DNA from: Actibacterium sp. 188UL27-1
Lineage (GTDB): Bacteria > Pseudomonadota > Alphaproteobacteria > Rhodobacterales > Rhodobacteraceae
Direction: 5' to 3'
Assembly (NCBI RefSeq): GCF_016901225.1
Contig: NZ_JAFEUL010000007.1
Coordinates: 62,001-126,000 of the forward strand
Length of the DNA: 64,000 nt
Below the pieces are notes generated by a model that had not been told where the DNA came from, made no database searches, and saw only the letters and a program-made list of their open reading frames with translations. The position numbers and the translations under genes were made by a program. Shown in pieces: positions 1 through 10,629 of the stretch (positions are counted from its first letter, which is position 1; every line of letters begins with the position of its first letter).

Positions 1-1
1 T

Positions 2-415
2 GAGATGGCGCGCCTCCATGCGGCAGGGTTCGACCAGGGGCGGCCCTGGCGCGCGGATGAGTTTGAAAGCCTGCTGGCCAGTCCCACCTGTTTTGGGGTC
101 TGGACAGATGGCGCCTTTGCCCTGGGGCGCGCAGTGGGCGGAGAAGCAGAACTGCTCACCCTCGTGACAGATCCAAAACTCCGGCGCCAGGGACGTGGCC
201 GCGCCTGCCTTGGGGCTTTCGAAGACGAGGCCCGCACCCGCCACGCCCGATCCGCCTTCCTGGAGGTGGCCGAAGACAACCACGGGGCGCGCCAGCTTTA
301 CGCGGCCGCAGGATATGCCGGGGTCGGGATCCGCCCCAACTATTACCGCCGCGCAGATCAAACCGTCGCTGCCCACCTTCTAAGCAAAGCCTTGACCAGC
401 ATCCTCTCTCGCTAA
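2..415 (+). CDS. GNAT-family N-acetyltransferase, RimI-like (5' end probably outside the window)
   Basis: The reading frame is open to the left edge and an ATG lies at position 5, but family members usually carry a few residues before the Ala-Arg-Leu-His start seen here, so the true start is probably just upstream. The GNAT acetyl-CoA signature (RRQGRGRACLGAFE, about residues 60-73) is followed by the NHGARQLYAAAGY element typical of ribosomal-protein alanine acetyltransferases. The role would be transfer of acetyl from acetyl-CoA to a protein N-terminus or small amine. Its usual neighbour tsaB would lie upstream and cannot be seen. The family is clear; the exact substrate is an inference. 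Confidence 0.8.
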   Translation, partial: EMARLHAAGFDQGRPWRADEFESLLASPTCFGVWTDGAFALGRAVGGEAELLTLVTDPKLRRQGRGRACLGAFEDEARTRHARSAFLEVAEDNHGARQLYAAAGYAGVGIRPNYYRRADQTVAAHLLSKALTSILSR

Positions 416-525
416 AAACCGGTTGACCCCCGCTAAGCCCTGCGGCCTTATCAGAAACAGTTAAAAATATGCTCTGCGATGTGCGCAAATGCACGTCACG
501 GAAAAACAACCGACGGGAGATATCC

Positions 526-1515
526 ATGATCTTGATGCGGACCTTTCTGGGCGCAGCTGCCGCTTTGGCCGTCAGCGCCGGGGCCAGCCTGGCCGATCCG
601 GCCGTTGTTTTTGACCTGGGCGGCAAGTTCGACAAGTCCTTCAACGAGGCGGCCTTTGGCGGCGCACAGCGTTGGGCCGAAGAAACCGGCGGCGACTACC
701 GCGAGATCGAGATGCAGTCAGAGGCACAGCGCGAACAGGCCCTGCGCCGGCTGGCCGAAAGCGGGTCGAACCCCGTCGTGATGACCGGCTTTGCGTTCGG
801 CAATGTGCTCAACGAAGTGGCCCCCGATTACCCCGACACCTCCTTCGTGATCATCGACATGGTCGTCGACCAGCCCAACGTCCGCTCGGTGGTGTTCAAC
901 GAACATGAAGGCAGCTTTCTGGTGGGCATGATGGCCGCCAAGGCCAGCAAGACAGGCACCGTTGGCTTCATCGGTGGGATGGACATCCCCCTGATCCGCA
1001 AATTTGCCTGCGGCTATGCCCAGGGTGTGAAATCGGTGAACCCAGATGCAACCGTCATTCAGAACATGACCGGCACCACACCTGCAGCCTGGAATGACCC
1101 CGGCAAGGGGATCGAGCTGACCAAGGCCCAGATCAGCCAGGGCGTTGACGTGGTCTATGCGGCAGCAGGCGGCACGGGCGTCGGTGTTTTGCAAGCTGCC
1201 GCGGATGAAAACATCCTGTCCATCGGTGTGGACAGTAACCAGAACCACCTGCACCCGGGCAAGGTTCTGACATCGATGATGAAGCGCGTGGACAATGCCG
1301 TCTACACGGCCTTCACTGATGGCCCGGGTCTCGAAACCGGCGTCAATGTCATGGGCCTGTCGAATGACGGGGTCGGCTATGCGGTTGATGAAAACAACGC
1401 AGAGCTTGTGACCGCCGAGATGAAAACGGCCGTCGACGAGGCATCCGCCAAGATCGTCTCGGGCGAGATTGCCGTGCACGATTACATGTCCGACAACAGC
1501 TGCCCCGTGAACTAA
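526..1515 (+). CDS. BMP-family ABC transporter substrate-binding protein
   Basis: This 329-residue periplasmic protein starts at ATG 526, behind a GGGAGA ribosome binding site, and has a clear signal peptide that ends near Ala-Asp (ASLA/DPAV). The body has the BMP/Med fold pattern: VVFDLGGKFDKSFNE at the mature N-terminus, GGMDIPLIRKF mid-protein and the GVDSNQ segment. Family members bind purine nucleosides or related ligands and deliver them to an inner-membrane ABC importer. The ATPase and two permeases follow on the same strand. A longer frame opens at 469, but the signal peptide supports 526. Confidence 0.92.
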   Translation: MILMRTFLGAAAALAVSAGASLADPAVVFDLGGKFDKSFNEAAFGGAQRWAEETGGDYREIEMQSEAQREQALRRLAESGSNPVVMTGFAFGNVLNEVAPDYPDTSFVIIDMVVDQPNVRSVVFNEHEGSFLVGMMAAKASKTGTVGFIGGMDIPLIRKFACGYAQGVKSVNPDATVIQNMTGTTPAAWNDPGKGIELTKAQISQGVDVVYAAAGGTGVGVLQAAADENILSIGVDSNQNHLHPGKVLTSMMKRVDNAVYTAFTDGPGLETGVNVMGLSNDGVGYAVDENNAELVTAEMKTAVDEASAKIVSGEIAVHDYMSDNSCPVN

Positions 1516-1526
1516 TCAAACCAGGG

Positions 1527-1557
1527 GGTCGGACGGCGTGCGGCTGTCCGACCTTTG
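1527..1557 (+). terminator. Hairpin between binding-protein gene and ATPase gene
   Basis: An 8-bp perfect stem (GGTCGGAC / GTCCGACC, arms 1527-1534 and 1546-1553) with an 11-base loop is followed by three T. It lies in the 65-bp gap between the binding-protein gene and the ATPase gene. Such a hairpin would either partly terminate transcription or protect the 3' end of the upstream message, giving more binding protein than transporter. That role is inferred. Confidence 0.5.
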
Positions 1558-1580
1558 ACATATCGGGGGTAAGGGGTGGC

Positions 1581-3113
1581 ATGACGGAACTGGCAATCGA
1601 ATTGCGCGGAATATCCAAGGCGTTTGGCCCGGTACAGGCCAACAAGGATATCTCAATCCAGGTCACCAAAGGCACCATTCACGGGATCATCGGCGAGAAC
1701 GGCGCAGGCAAATCCACGCTGATGTCGATCCTCTATGGCTTTTATAAAGCCGACCGGGGCGACATCCTGATCGATGGCAAGCTGACCGCGATCCCCGACA
1801 GTCAGGCCGCCATTGCCGCCGGGATCGGCATGGTGTTCCAGCATTTCAAACTGGTCGAAAATTTCACCGTTCTGGAAAACATCGTGTTGGGGGCAGAGGA
1901 TGGTCCTTGGCTGGCCCCCTCCCTGTCAAAGGCGCGCAAAGAGCTGAAAAGCCTTGCCGAGGAATATGAACTGAATGTCGATCCCGATGCGGTGATCGAA
2001 AACATCGGAGTCGGCATGCAACAGCGGGTCGAGATCCTGAAAGCGCTCTACCGTCAGGCCGATATCCTGATCCTCGATGAACCGACTGGTGTCTTGACCC
2101 CCGCCGAGGCTGATCACCTGTTCCGCATCTTGCGCAACCTCAAAGCCGAGGGGAAGACGATCATCCTCATCACCCACAAGCTGCGGGAGATCATGGATGT
2201 CACAGACACGGTCAGCGTGATGCGACGTGGCGAAATGACGGCCACGGTAAAAACAGCGGACACCTCCCCCACCGAACTGGCCGAGCTAATGGTTGGCCGC
2301 AAGGTCCTGCTGCGGGTCGAAAAGACACCCGCCACACCTGGCGCCAAAATCCTCGAAGTGCGTGACCTGCGCGTGGTCGATGAAAAGGGGGTGGAACGCC
2401 TGCGGGGCATCGATCTGGATATCCATGCCGGAGAGATCCTGGGTATTGCCGGGGTCGCTGGCAGTGGGCAGTCGGAATTGCTCGAAGTGCTGGGCGGCTA
2501 TCGGAACGGGCACGGCAAGATCGTGATGAACGGTCAGTCCATTGACCTGACCGGTGCCAGATCAGATGGCCAATCCCGCCGGGCGCGCGGCATCGCCCAT
2601 GTCCCCGAAGACCGCCAGCGCGAAGGCCTGATCATGGATTTTCACGCCTGGGAAAACGTGGCATTCGGCTACCACCACCAGGATGAATATCAACGATCCG
2701 CGCTGTTGATGAACAACCGCGCCTTGCGCCAGGATGCCGAGGGTAAGATCGAACGCTTCGACGTGCGCCCGGCCAATTGCTGGCAGGCGGCAAAGAACTT
2801 TTCCGGCGGCAACCAGCAAAAGATCGTGCTCGCGCGCGAGATTGAGCGCAACCCGGATCTGCTTTTGATCGGCCAGCCCACCCGCGGTGTGGATATCGGC
2901 GCGATCGAATTCATCCACCAGCAAATCGTGGCCCTGCGAGATGCGGGCAAGGCGATCCTGCTCGTCTCGGTCGAGCTGGAAGAGATCCTGGGGCTCGCCG
3001 ACCGGATCGCCGTGATGTTCGACGGCCGTATCATGGGTGAACGTATGGCAGGCACCACCGATGAACGCGAATTGGGGATGCTCATGGCGGGCATGACCGG
3101 GGACGCGGCATGA
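1581..3113 (+). CDS. BMP-type ABC importer ATPase (two nucleotide-binding domains)
   Basis: This is a 510-residue protein with two fused ABC domains. The N-terminal domain has a Walker A (GENGAGKST, about residues 38-46), a signature region at GVGMQQRVEIL and Walker B ILDEPTGVL. The C-terminal domain has a degenerate Walker A (GVAGSGQSE), signature FSGGNQQKIVLA and a Walker B reading LLIGQPTRGVD, with Gln in the catalytic Glu place. This asymmetry is normal for the RbsA/BMP class. It powers uptake together with the two permeases downstream. The next gene starts 31 bp after its stop. Confidence 0.93.
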   Translation: MTELAIELRGISKAFGPVQANKDISIQVTKGTIHGIIGENGAGKSTLMSILYGFYKADRGDILIDGKLTAIPDSQAAIAAGIGMVFQHFKLVENFTVLENIVLGAEDGPWLAPSLSKARKELKSLAEEYELNVDPDAVIENIGVGMQQRVEILKALYRQADILILDEPTGVLTPAEADHLFRILRNLKAEGKTIILITHKLREIMDVTDTVSVMRRGEMTATVKTADTSPTELAELMVGRKVLLRVEKTPATPGAKILEVRDLRVVDEKGVERLRGIDLDIHAGEILGIAGVAGSGQSELLEVLGGYRNGHGKIVMNGQSIDLTGARSDGQSRRARGIAHVPEDRQREGLIMDFHAWENVAFGYHHQDEYQRSALLMNNRALRQDAEGKIERFDVRPANCWQAAKNFSGGNQQKIVLAREIERNPDLLLIGQPTRGVDIGAIEFIHQQIVALRDAGKAILLVSVELEEILGLADRIAVMFDGRIMGERMAGTTDERELGMLMAGMTGDAA

Positions 3114-3144
3114 TCCGGCCCCACCCGCGGACAGGACATAAGCC

Positions 3145-4233
3145 ATGACCGTCATGCCGAAATGGGCGGATGTCATCCTGGTGCCGCTGATTTCCCTGTT
3201 TCTGGCCCTGGCCATCTCGGCCCTGGTGATCCTGGCGATTGGCGAAGACCCGGTAGAGGCCGTGCAACTGATGATCGAAGGCTCCGTCGGCTCGATCCGG
3301 GGCTGGGGCTACACGCTCTATTATACGACCAACTTCATCTTCACGGGCCTCGCCGTCTCCGTCGCATTCCATGCGCGGCTGTTCAATATCGGGGGCGAGG
3401 GTCAGGCCTCCCTCGGCGGGCTTGGCGTCGCACTGGTTCTGCTATTCCTGCCCTGGCCACATTGGACCGTCGCCCTCTTTGCCGCGATGCTGGGCGGGGC
3501 CGCCTTTGGCGCGCTCTGGGCGCTGATCCCGGCCTGGCTCCAGGCCAAACGCGGCAGCCACATCGTGATCACGACGATCATGTTCAACTTCATCGCGGCC
3601 GGTCTGCTGAACTACATGCTCAGCTACACACTGAAACCGGCGGGCAGCGGCGATCCGGCCAGCGCCAAGTTCAGCCCGTCCTATGACCTGCCCACGCTCA
3701 ATTCGATCCTGACGGATCTGGGGATACAGGCCGCGCGCGACGATTCCGTCAATGTCACCTTCCTGATTGCTTTGCTGGCCTGCGTGCTGGTGTGGGTGCT
3801 GATGTGGCGCACCCGGCTTGGCTATGAAATCCGCGCCTTTGGCCATTCCGAAACTGCCGCCAAATATGCCGGGATCAGCCCGCTGAAGATCACTGTTATC
3901 GCGATGCTGATCTCCGGTGGCCTTGCCGGTCTTATGGCCATCAACACGGTGATGGGGGAGGCAGAGCGCCTCGTGCTCAACTCCACGGGTGGGGCGGGGT
4001 TCATCGGCATTGCCGTGGCCCTGATGGGCCGCAGCCATCCCATTGGGGTCCTGCTGGCCGCCCTTCTCTTTGGCTTTCTCTACCAAGGGGGCGCCGAGCT
4101 GTCCTTGTGGACGTCGATCCCCGCGCAACTGATCGTCGTTGTGCAGGCGTTGGTGATCCTCTTTACCGGAGCGCTGGATAACATGGTGCGCATGCCCATC
4201 GAACGCATGTTCCTGGCGATGCGGCGGGGATAA
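3145..4233 (+). CDS. BMP-type ABC importer permease 1
   Basis: This 362-residue integral membrane protein has about nine hydrophobic segments. It carries BPD_transp_2 landmarks, including FNIGGEGQASLGG after the third segment and the cytoplasmic RAFGHSETAAKYAGIS loop that contacts the ATPase. Together with the following permease it forms the heterodimeric channel of the importer, probably for nucleosides. The next start codon comes one base after its TAA, which indicates coupled translation. Confidence 0.92.
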   Translation: MTVMPKWADVILVPLISLFLALAISALVILAIGEDPVEAVQLMIEGSVGSIRGWGYTLYYTTNFIFTGLAVSVAFHARLFNIGGEGQASLGGLGVALVLLFLPWPHWTVALFAAMLGGAAFGALWALIPAWLQAKRGSHIVITTIMFNFIAAGLLNYMLSYTLKPAGSGDPASAKFSPSYDLPTLNSILTDLGIQAARDDSVNVTFLIALLACVLVWVLMWRTRLGYEIRAFGHSETAAKYAGISPLKITVIAMLISGGLAGLMAINTVMGEAERLVLNSTGGAGFIGIAVALMGRSHPIGVLLAALLFGFLYQGGAELSLWTSIPAQLIVVVQALVILFTGALDNMVRMPIERMFLAMRRG

Positions 4234-4234
4234 G

Positions 4235-5200
4235 ATGGACTTTCCGACCCTGATACAGATCCTCGATTCGACCCTGCGACTGGCCACGCCGTTGCTGCTG
4301 GCCTGCCTGGCCGGCCTCTTCTCGGAACGGGCAGGCATCTTCGATATCGCGCTCGAGGGGAAGATGCTGGCCGCCGCCTTTGCCTCAGGCGCATTCGCTG
4401 CGATCTCCGGCTCAGCCTGGATCGGGCTGGCCGCCGGGATCGGCGCCTCCGTCATGTTATCGCTGCTGCATGGTCTGGCCTCCATCACCTTTCGCGGCAA
4501 TCAACTCATCTCGGGCGTCGCCATCAACTTTCTGGCGGCGGGCCTCACCGTCCTCGTGGCACAACACTGGTTCCAACAGGGCGGCCGCACGCCGTCATTG
4601 CTGGGTGACGGACGCTTTTCACCCATCAAGCTCCCCTTGGCAGACACCCTTTCCAGGATCCCCGTCCTGGGCCCGATCTATTCGGAACTGATCTCCGGTC
4701 ACTCGATCCTCGTCTATGTCGCGATCATCTGCGTCCCCGCCACATGGTATGTCCTCTTTCGTACCCGTTTCGGCCTGCGCCTGCGCGCCGTGGGGGAAAA
4801 CCCCGCCGCCGTCGATACGGCAGGGATCTCCGTGGTCGGCCTGCGCTTTGCCGCTGTGGTGATCTGCGGGGTGCTGTGCGGGGTGGCGGGCGCCTATCTG
4901 GCCACGGGGCTGCAGGCCGGGTTCGTCAAGGATATGACCGCGGGGCGGGGCTTCATCGCGTTGGCCGCCCTGATCTTCGCCAAATGGCGCCCGTGGTTTG
5001 CGCTTTATGCCTGCCTGCTCTTTGGACTGCTCCAGGCCCTGGCCCTGCGCTATCAAAACCTTGATATCGCGGGCATCGCGGTGCCGGTGCAACTGATGGA
5101 CACCCTGCCTTACATCCTGACGGTCGTCATTCTGGCCGGGTTCGTGGGGCGCGCCGTGCCGCCGCGCGCCGGGGGCGAACCCTATGTCAAAGAGCGATGA
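4235..5200 (+). CDS. BMP-type ABC importer permease 2
   Basis: This 321-residue inner-membrane protein has eight to nine hydrophobic segments. The N-terminal SERAGIFDIALEGKMLAAA and the RAVGENPAAVDTAGISV loop identify the second permease of BMP/Nup-type importers. It is the last gene of the four-gene transporter operon (binding protein, ATPase, permease, permease). A gap of about 120 bp separates it from the next gene on the same strand. Confidence 0.92.
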   Translation: MDFPTLIQILDSTLRLATPLLLACLAGLFSERAGIFDIALEGKMLAAAFASGAFAAISGSAWIGLAAGIGASVMLSLLHGLASITFRGNQLISGVAINFLAAGLTVLVAQHWFQQGGRTPSLLGDGRFSPIKLPLADTLSRIPVLGPIYSELISGHSILVYVAIICVPATWYVLFRTRFGLRLRAVGENPAAVDTAGISVVGLRFAAVVICGVLCGVAGAYLATGLQAGFVKDMTAGRGFIALAALIFAKWRPWFALYACLLFGLLQALALRYQNLDIAGIAVPVQLMDTLPYILTVVILAGFVGRAVPPRAGGEPYVKER

Positions 5201-5324
5201 TCGGGCAAACCTCCAAAGCCGCGAAATTGAGACGAAACTGACCGAAAAGCCACCCAAACGGTTTCCATAAGGCCAAATCGGGAAGCCCATTGCCCCAATG
5301 GTATCCGGGGGTCTAAGGAAGCGC

Positions 5325-6248
5325 ATGCAGATCTACCTTCCCATCGCCGAGGTCTCTGTGAACGCCTTCCTGTTGCTCGGGCTCGGTGGCATCGTTGGTG
5401 TGCTGTCTGGCATGTTCGGGGTCGGCGGTGGGTTCCTGATGACGCCCCTGTTGTTTTTCATCGGCATCCCTCCAGCCGTTGCCGTCGCGACAGAGGCTAA
5501 CCAGATCGTCGCCTCGTCCTTTTCCGGCTTGCTGGCACATCTCAGGCGAAAGACGGTGGATCTTAGAATGGGGGGCGTGCTGCTGATCGGCGGCCTGGCG
5601 GGGGCGGCGCTTGGCGTTGTGATCTTCAACATCCTCAAGGGGATGGGCCAGGTCGATCTGCTCGTCAAACTCTGTTATGTCATTTTCCTTGGGGTCATCG
5701 GTGGGCTGATGTTCATCGAAAGCCTGTCTGCGATCCGGCGTGCCCGCAATCCCGCCCCGACCAAGGTGCGCGCCCGCAAAGGCCGTGGCTGGATCACGGC
5801 CTTGCCATTCAAGATGCGGTTCCGGACGTCGGGCCTTTATATCTCGGTCATTCCGCCCATCGTCGTGGGGCTGCTCGTGGGCATCCTCGCCGCGATCATG
5901 GGTGTTGGCGGCGGCTTCATCATGGTGCCCGCCATGATCTATATCCTTGGCATGCCAACCAAGGTGGTCGTGGGAACCTCCCTCTTTCAGATCATCTTCG
6001 TGACTGCGTTCACCACGCTTCTGCATGCCACCACGAACTTTACCGTCGATATGATGCTGGCCGTCCTCTTGCTGGTCGGCGGCGTCGTTGGTGCGCAGAT
6101 CGGTACTCGGATCGGGGTGCGGCTCAAGGCCGAACAACTCCGCATCCTCCTGGCCCTGATGGTTCTGGCGGTCTGTGGCAAACTGGCCTTCGATCTATTG
6201 GTGCAACCGTCCGAGCTTTACTCCCTCGGCGCCGCGGCGGGGCACTGA
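5325..6248 (+). CDS. TSUP-family (TauE/SafE) membrane transporter
   Basis: This is a 307-residue inner-membrane protein. The family's two repeated halves each show the signature motif: GVGGGFLMTPLL near residue 30 and GVGGGFIMVPAM near residue 195. TSUP proteins export sulfite, organosulfonates or related anions. ATG 5325 is preferred because an AAGGAAG ribosome binding site sits just before it; the frame is also open from ATG 5298. The next gene starts one base after its stop, so the two are translationally linked. Confidence 0.9.
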   Translation: MQIYLPIAEVSVNAFLLLGLGGIVGVLSGMFGVGGGFLMTPLLFFIGIPPAVAVATEANQIVASSFSGLLAHLRRKTVDLRMGGVLLIGGLAGAALGVVIFNILKGMGQVDLLVKLCYVIFLGVIGGLMFIESLSAIRRARNPAPTKVRARKGRGWITALPFKMRFRTSGLYISVIPPIVVGLLVGILAAIMGVGGGFIMVPAMIYILGMPTKVVVGTSLFQIIFVTAFTTLLHATTNFTVDMMLAVLLLVGGVVGAQIGTRIGVRLKAEQLRILLALMVLAVCGKLAFDLLVQPSELYSLGAAAGH

Positions 6249-6249
6249 C

Positions 6250-7017
6250 ATGATCCGCCTCGCCTTCGCCCTCCTGTTGGTTCTGACAGCCCTGCCACTG
6301 GCCGCCCAGTCCCGTGATGTCATCATCGGCCTCAGCCAGGAACGCGTCGATATCACCGCCAATTTCGACGGGTCCGAAATCCGCGTCTTTGGCGCGGTCA
6401 AACGCAGCACACCCCTGGCCATTGGCGAAAACCTGGATGTGATCATCACGGTATCCGGCCCCAGCATGCCGGTGACCGTCCGCAAAAAAGATCGCGTGGC
6501 GGGCATCTGGGTGAACACCCAAAGCGTTGAGGTCGACCAGGCCCCCAGTTTTTACAAGCTGGTCACCACCGCCCCCTTGAACGATATCCTGACGGAGGTT
6601 GAGGATCTGCGCCACAAGATCTCCATCCCCCGTGCCATCCGATCCGTCGGTGCCCCCGATAACGTGGAGGATGCCAGAAATTTCACCGAAGCCTTGATCC
6701 GCATCCGCAAGGACCAAGGCCTTTACGCCGTTTTGGAAGATTCCGTACGGATGCTGGATCAAACCCTCTTTGATGCCGAAATTGCCCTGCCCGCCAACCT
6801 GGTTGAAGGCACTTATGACGCACGGGTCTTTCTGGTCCGCGAGGGGGCGGTGATCGCCGAATACGCCACGCGGATCGATGTCCAGAAGGTCGGGCTTGAA
6901 CGCGCCATCTATCGGCTCGCCCATGATCAGCCGCTCGTTTACGGCATCCTGTCGCTGGTCATCGCCATTGCTGCCGGTTGGGGCGCCTCTGCGATCTTCC
7001 GATATGTGCTGAACTAG
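6250..7017 (+). CDS. TIGR02186-family membrane-anchored periplasmic protein
   Basis: This 255-residue protein has an N-terminal signal peptide ending at LAAQ/S and a C-terminal membrane helix (about residues 225-250). Between them is a beta-rich periplasmic domain that opens with the DVIIGLSQERVDITANFDG-like family start. It matches the alphaproteobacterial TIGR02186 family, whose members sit next to TSUP permeases, as here. The function is unknown; it probably assists the TSUP transporter. ATG 6250 is favoured because it directly begins the signal peptide. Confidence 0.82.
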   Translation: MIRLAFALLLVLTALPLAAQSRDVIIGLSQERVDITANFDGSEIRVFGAVKRSTPLAIGENLDVIITVSGPSMPVTVRKKDRVAGIWVNTQSVEVDQAPSFYKLVTTAPLNDILTEVEDLRHKISIPRAIRSVGAPDNVEDARNFTEALIRIRKDQGLYAVLEDSVRMLDQTLFDAEIALPANLVEGTYDARVFLVREGAVIAEYATRIDVQKVGLERAIYRLAHDQPLVYGILSLVIAIAAGWGASAIFRYVLN

Positions 7018-7304
7018 CGAATCAGCTATCCCACCACGTATGGCCAGCATTCCGTCCGCAACGCATACATTATTAAAGCTCTGCAATCGATTTAGTAAAA
7101 ATTACCGCGTTTTTCGCAATCGGTTTTTTGGTTTGATTGCTCTCAATTTCTCATTCAAGTCGCCATTTCGGGGCCATGACACAAAAAAACCATTGGCAAA
7201 ACGCCAACCTGCCCCAGAGTAACGCACTTCTAGCGCCGTAAAAAATTGTTCGAGTATTCCCCAACAGATCGTGCCCATCGGCACGGTCCATTCGAGGAAA
7301 TGTT

Positions 7305-8771
7305 ATGATGAAAAGAGACGCGGGCATTCTGGGCCCTTTCGCAACACGGTCGATCAAAGCGACTCTGCTGTGCTCTGCTTTGGTTGTGGGGTTCACCTTC
7401 GTCGGCCCCACATTGTCCAGTGGCAAGATGAGCCAAGCCATGGCCCAGGGCCTGGAAGAAGGCGGGCGCGCCCGGATCAACGCCGCGGAACAGCTGGCGA
7501 TCCTTGGTCAGAAACTGGCAGCCGCCGCATGCAGCATCGATTTGGGATACAACGTCGCCGAAGAAAAAGAAGTGCTGCGCGACGCCCATGATGATTTTAT
7601 CCGGATGCTCGACGCCTTGGAATTCGGCAATCAGCGGGTCGGCATCCCCACACCCGAGACCTACCGCAAAGCCAAGATCGCGCTGAACGACATCCGCACC
7701 CTGTGGGGCCCGATGGACAAGGCCGCGATGGCCATGCTGGATGATAATCCAGCACCCGAACATGCCAAACTGATCGCTCAGACCAATCAGCAATTGCTGA
7801 AGGATACCGAAAAGCTCGCCTCAATCATTCTGAATGAATATGCCAACCCATTCGATCTGGTCCTTGCCGATGCGCTGGCCATCAACATCGCAGAACGTCA
7901 GGAGATCTTTTCGCAAAAGCTCAAACGCGAAGCCTGCGAAATTGCCGGCGGCCATGCGGATAACGCGATCAAGGCGGACTTTGTCCTGACCATCGGCCTG
8001 TTCGAGAAATCCCTTGTGGCCCTGCGCGATGGCTTCCCGGATGCAGGCATTCGCCCGCCCCCCAATGACGAAATTCGCTACCAACTGGACCGCGCATGGG
8101 AGGAATGGAAGATCGCGCAGCCGGTCTTTGCCTCCATCACAGACAAAAACCACCTATCCGAAGAGGAAATGAAACAGGTCAGCACTCTGTCAGAGGTGCT
8201 GGACAAGCGGATGCATACGATCGTGGTGGAATATCTTCTGACGGCGCCGGGTGCATCGGATCTGATCGATATCCCCCTCACCGCCTATGCCGAAGCCGTG
8301 CTGATGGAATGGACGACCACGCCTCAGATCGTGGATGCGCTGCGCAGCCACAATTCGGAAAACCAAGGCGTCAACATGGACACGCTCCAGTTGTTACAAG
8401 CGCAATGGGTGTCTGAGACTGCGGATCAGGCAGGGCCCCTGCTGGACAAGGTCACTGCCAATCCGGCCTCTGACCTGCTGAAAAGCAAAAAGAACCAATC
8501 GGCGGATATGATCACCGAGATTGTGTTGATCGACCGGAACGGCATCGTCGTCGCCGAAAGCGAACCGACCCCCCATTATGTCCATGTCGGGGAGCCGCGC
8601 TGGGACAGCGTCGCCACCACCAATGCCGACAACATCTATATCAGCGGTGTTCACCTTGAAGAGGGCGGACATGTCTACCAGGCAGAGGTCGCCTTGCCCG
8701 TCTATGATCCCGACAGCGGCGATCGGATCGGTGTGATGGCGTTCGGCATCAATGTACAGTCGATGTTCTAA
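7305..8771 (+). CDS. Secreted PilJ-like sensory protein with duplicated domain, no output domain
   Basis: This is a 488-residue protein with one N-terminal hydrophobic segment (signal peptide or anchor, about residues 20-48). Two related helical repeats follow, opening RINAAEQLAILGQKL and INIAERQEIFSQKL, each with one conserved Cys (AAACSID and REACEIA). They resemble the type IV pili methyl-accepting (PilJ) N-terminal domain. The last 100 residues look like a single-Cache fold (VLIDRNGIVVAESEPT, YQAEVALPVYDP, GVMAFGIN). There is no HAMP, MCP, kinase or GGDEF domain, so any signal must go through a partner. The start follows a GAGGA site. The gene is monocistronic, behind a 287-bp AT-rich gap. 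Function unknown. Confidence 0.75.
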   Translation: MMKRDAGILGPFATRSIKATLLCSALVVGFTFVGPTLSSGKMSQAMAQGLEEGGRARINAAEQLAILGQKLAAAACSIDLGYNVAEEKEVLRDAHDDFIRMLDALEFGNQRVGIPTPETYRKAKIALNDIRTLWGPMDKAAMAMLDDNPAPEHAKLIAQTNQQLLKDTEKLASIILNEYANPFDLVLADALAINIAERQEIFSQKLKREACEIAGGHADNAIKADFVLTIGLFEKSLVALRDGFPDAGIRPPPNDEIRYQLDRAWEEWKIAQPVFASITDKNHLSEEEMKQVSTLSEVLDKRMHTIVVEYLLTAPGASDLIDIPLTAYAEAVLMEWTTTPQIVDALRSHNSENQGVNMDTLQLLQAQWVSETADQAGPLLDKVTANPASDLLKSKKNQSADMITEIVLIDRNGIVVAESEPTPHYVHVGEPRWDSVATTNADNIYISGVHLEEGGHVYQAEVALPVYDPDSGDRIGVMAFGINVQSMF

Positions 8772-8887
8772 AGCATCATGGGAAAGACGACCAAGACGCA
8801 GCATCACAAACGCTGCCGGTCGCGCCCATAAAATAACGGTCTGAGGGGGCCTCACGATCTCCTCAGCGCCACGCAGGCCACGCCGGG

Positions 8888-9388
8888 TCAGGCCGTCTGG
8901 GCCAGCCGCTCCTCCAGAACCTCGAAGGGGACGGATTGTTCGTCTTTCGCGCCGCGGATCACCAGGGATGTCTTGACCCCCGCCACATTCGGCTCCGCCG
9001 TCAGATCCCCGGTCAGAAATGACTGAAACGTCGACAGGTCCGGCGCCACGCATTTCAAAATGAAATCGATCTCGCCATTCAACATGTGACATTCGCGGAC
9101 CAGCGGCCAGTCATGGCATTTCTGCTCAAACGCACTCAGATCCGATTCAGCCTGGCTCAGCAGGCTCACCATGGCAAAGACCTGCACCTCGAACCCCAGG
9201 GCCCGCGCATCGACATCGGCATGGTATCCGCGAATATATCCCGCCTCCTCCAGAACCCGCACCCGGCGCAGGCAAGGCGGTGCCGAAATTCCCACGCGCC
9301 GCGCAAGTTCGACATTGGTCATGCGACCATCTGCTTGCAATTCGGCCAGGATCATACGGTCGATTGGATCAAGTTTAGATAGTGGCAT
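8888..9388 (-). CDS. Lrp/AsnC-family transcriptional regulator
   Basis: This 166-residue protein has an N-terminal winged helix (DRMILAELQADGRMTNVELARRVGISAPPCLRRVRVLEE) and a C-terminal RAM/AsnC ligand domain. The start at 9388 (MPLSKLDP) follows a GGGGAGA site; the frame is open further upstream. It is transcribed divergently from trxB across a 186-bp shared region, so it probably controls itself and perhaps trxB. That control is inferred from position only. Confidence 0.9.
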   Translation of the reverse strand: MPLSKLDPIDRMILAELQADGRMTNVELARRVGISAPPCLRRVRVLEEAGYIRGYHADVDARALGFEVQVFAMVSLLSQAESDLSAFEQKCHDWPLVRECHMLNGEIDFILKCVAPDLSTFQSFLTGDLTAEPNVAGVKTSLVIRGAKDEQSVPFEVLEERLAQTA

Positions 9389-9475
9389 GCATGTCTCCCC
9401 AATACGCAAAAGATACAAGATACCTATCTGGAGCGCAACAATGTTTCTCAGTTGCGCAACATTTCGAAATCATAG

Positions 9476-10549
<1,074 letters not shown>

Positions 10550-10559
10550 CGGGATGCCG

Positions 10560-10585
10560 CCCGTCTTGTGGTTTCACAAGGCGGG
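10560..10585 (+). terminator. Hairpin downstream of trxB
   Basis: An 11-bp stem with one G-T pair (CCCGTCTTGTG / CACAAGGCGGG) and a four-base loop begins 11 bases after the trxB stop. No T-run follows, so it may be a weak or factor-assisted terminator ahead of the P450 gene. Confidence 0.4.
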
Positions 10586-10629
10586 TCGGGTCCATCCGGG
10601 GTAAGCCACGTCTCAAGAATGAGGCGTCC

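Noticed and set aside
416-525. Possible purine-type riboswitch before the BMP transporter
   Set aside because: No purine-aptamer core or expected stems could be drawn.
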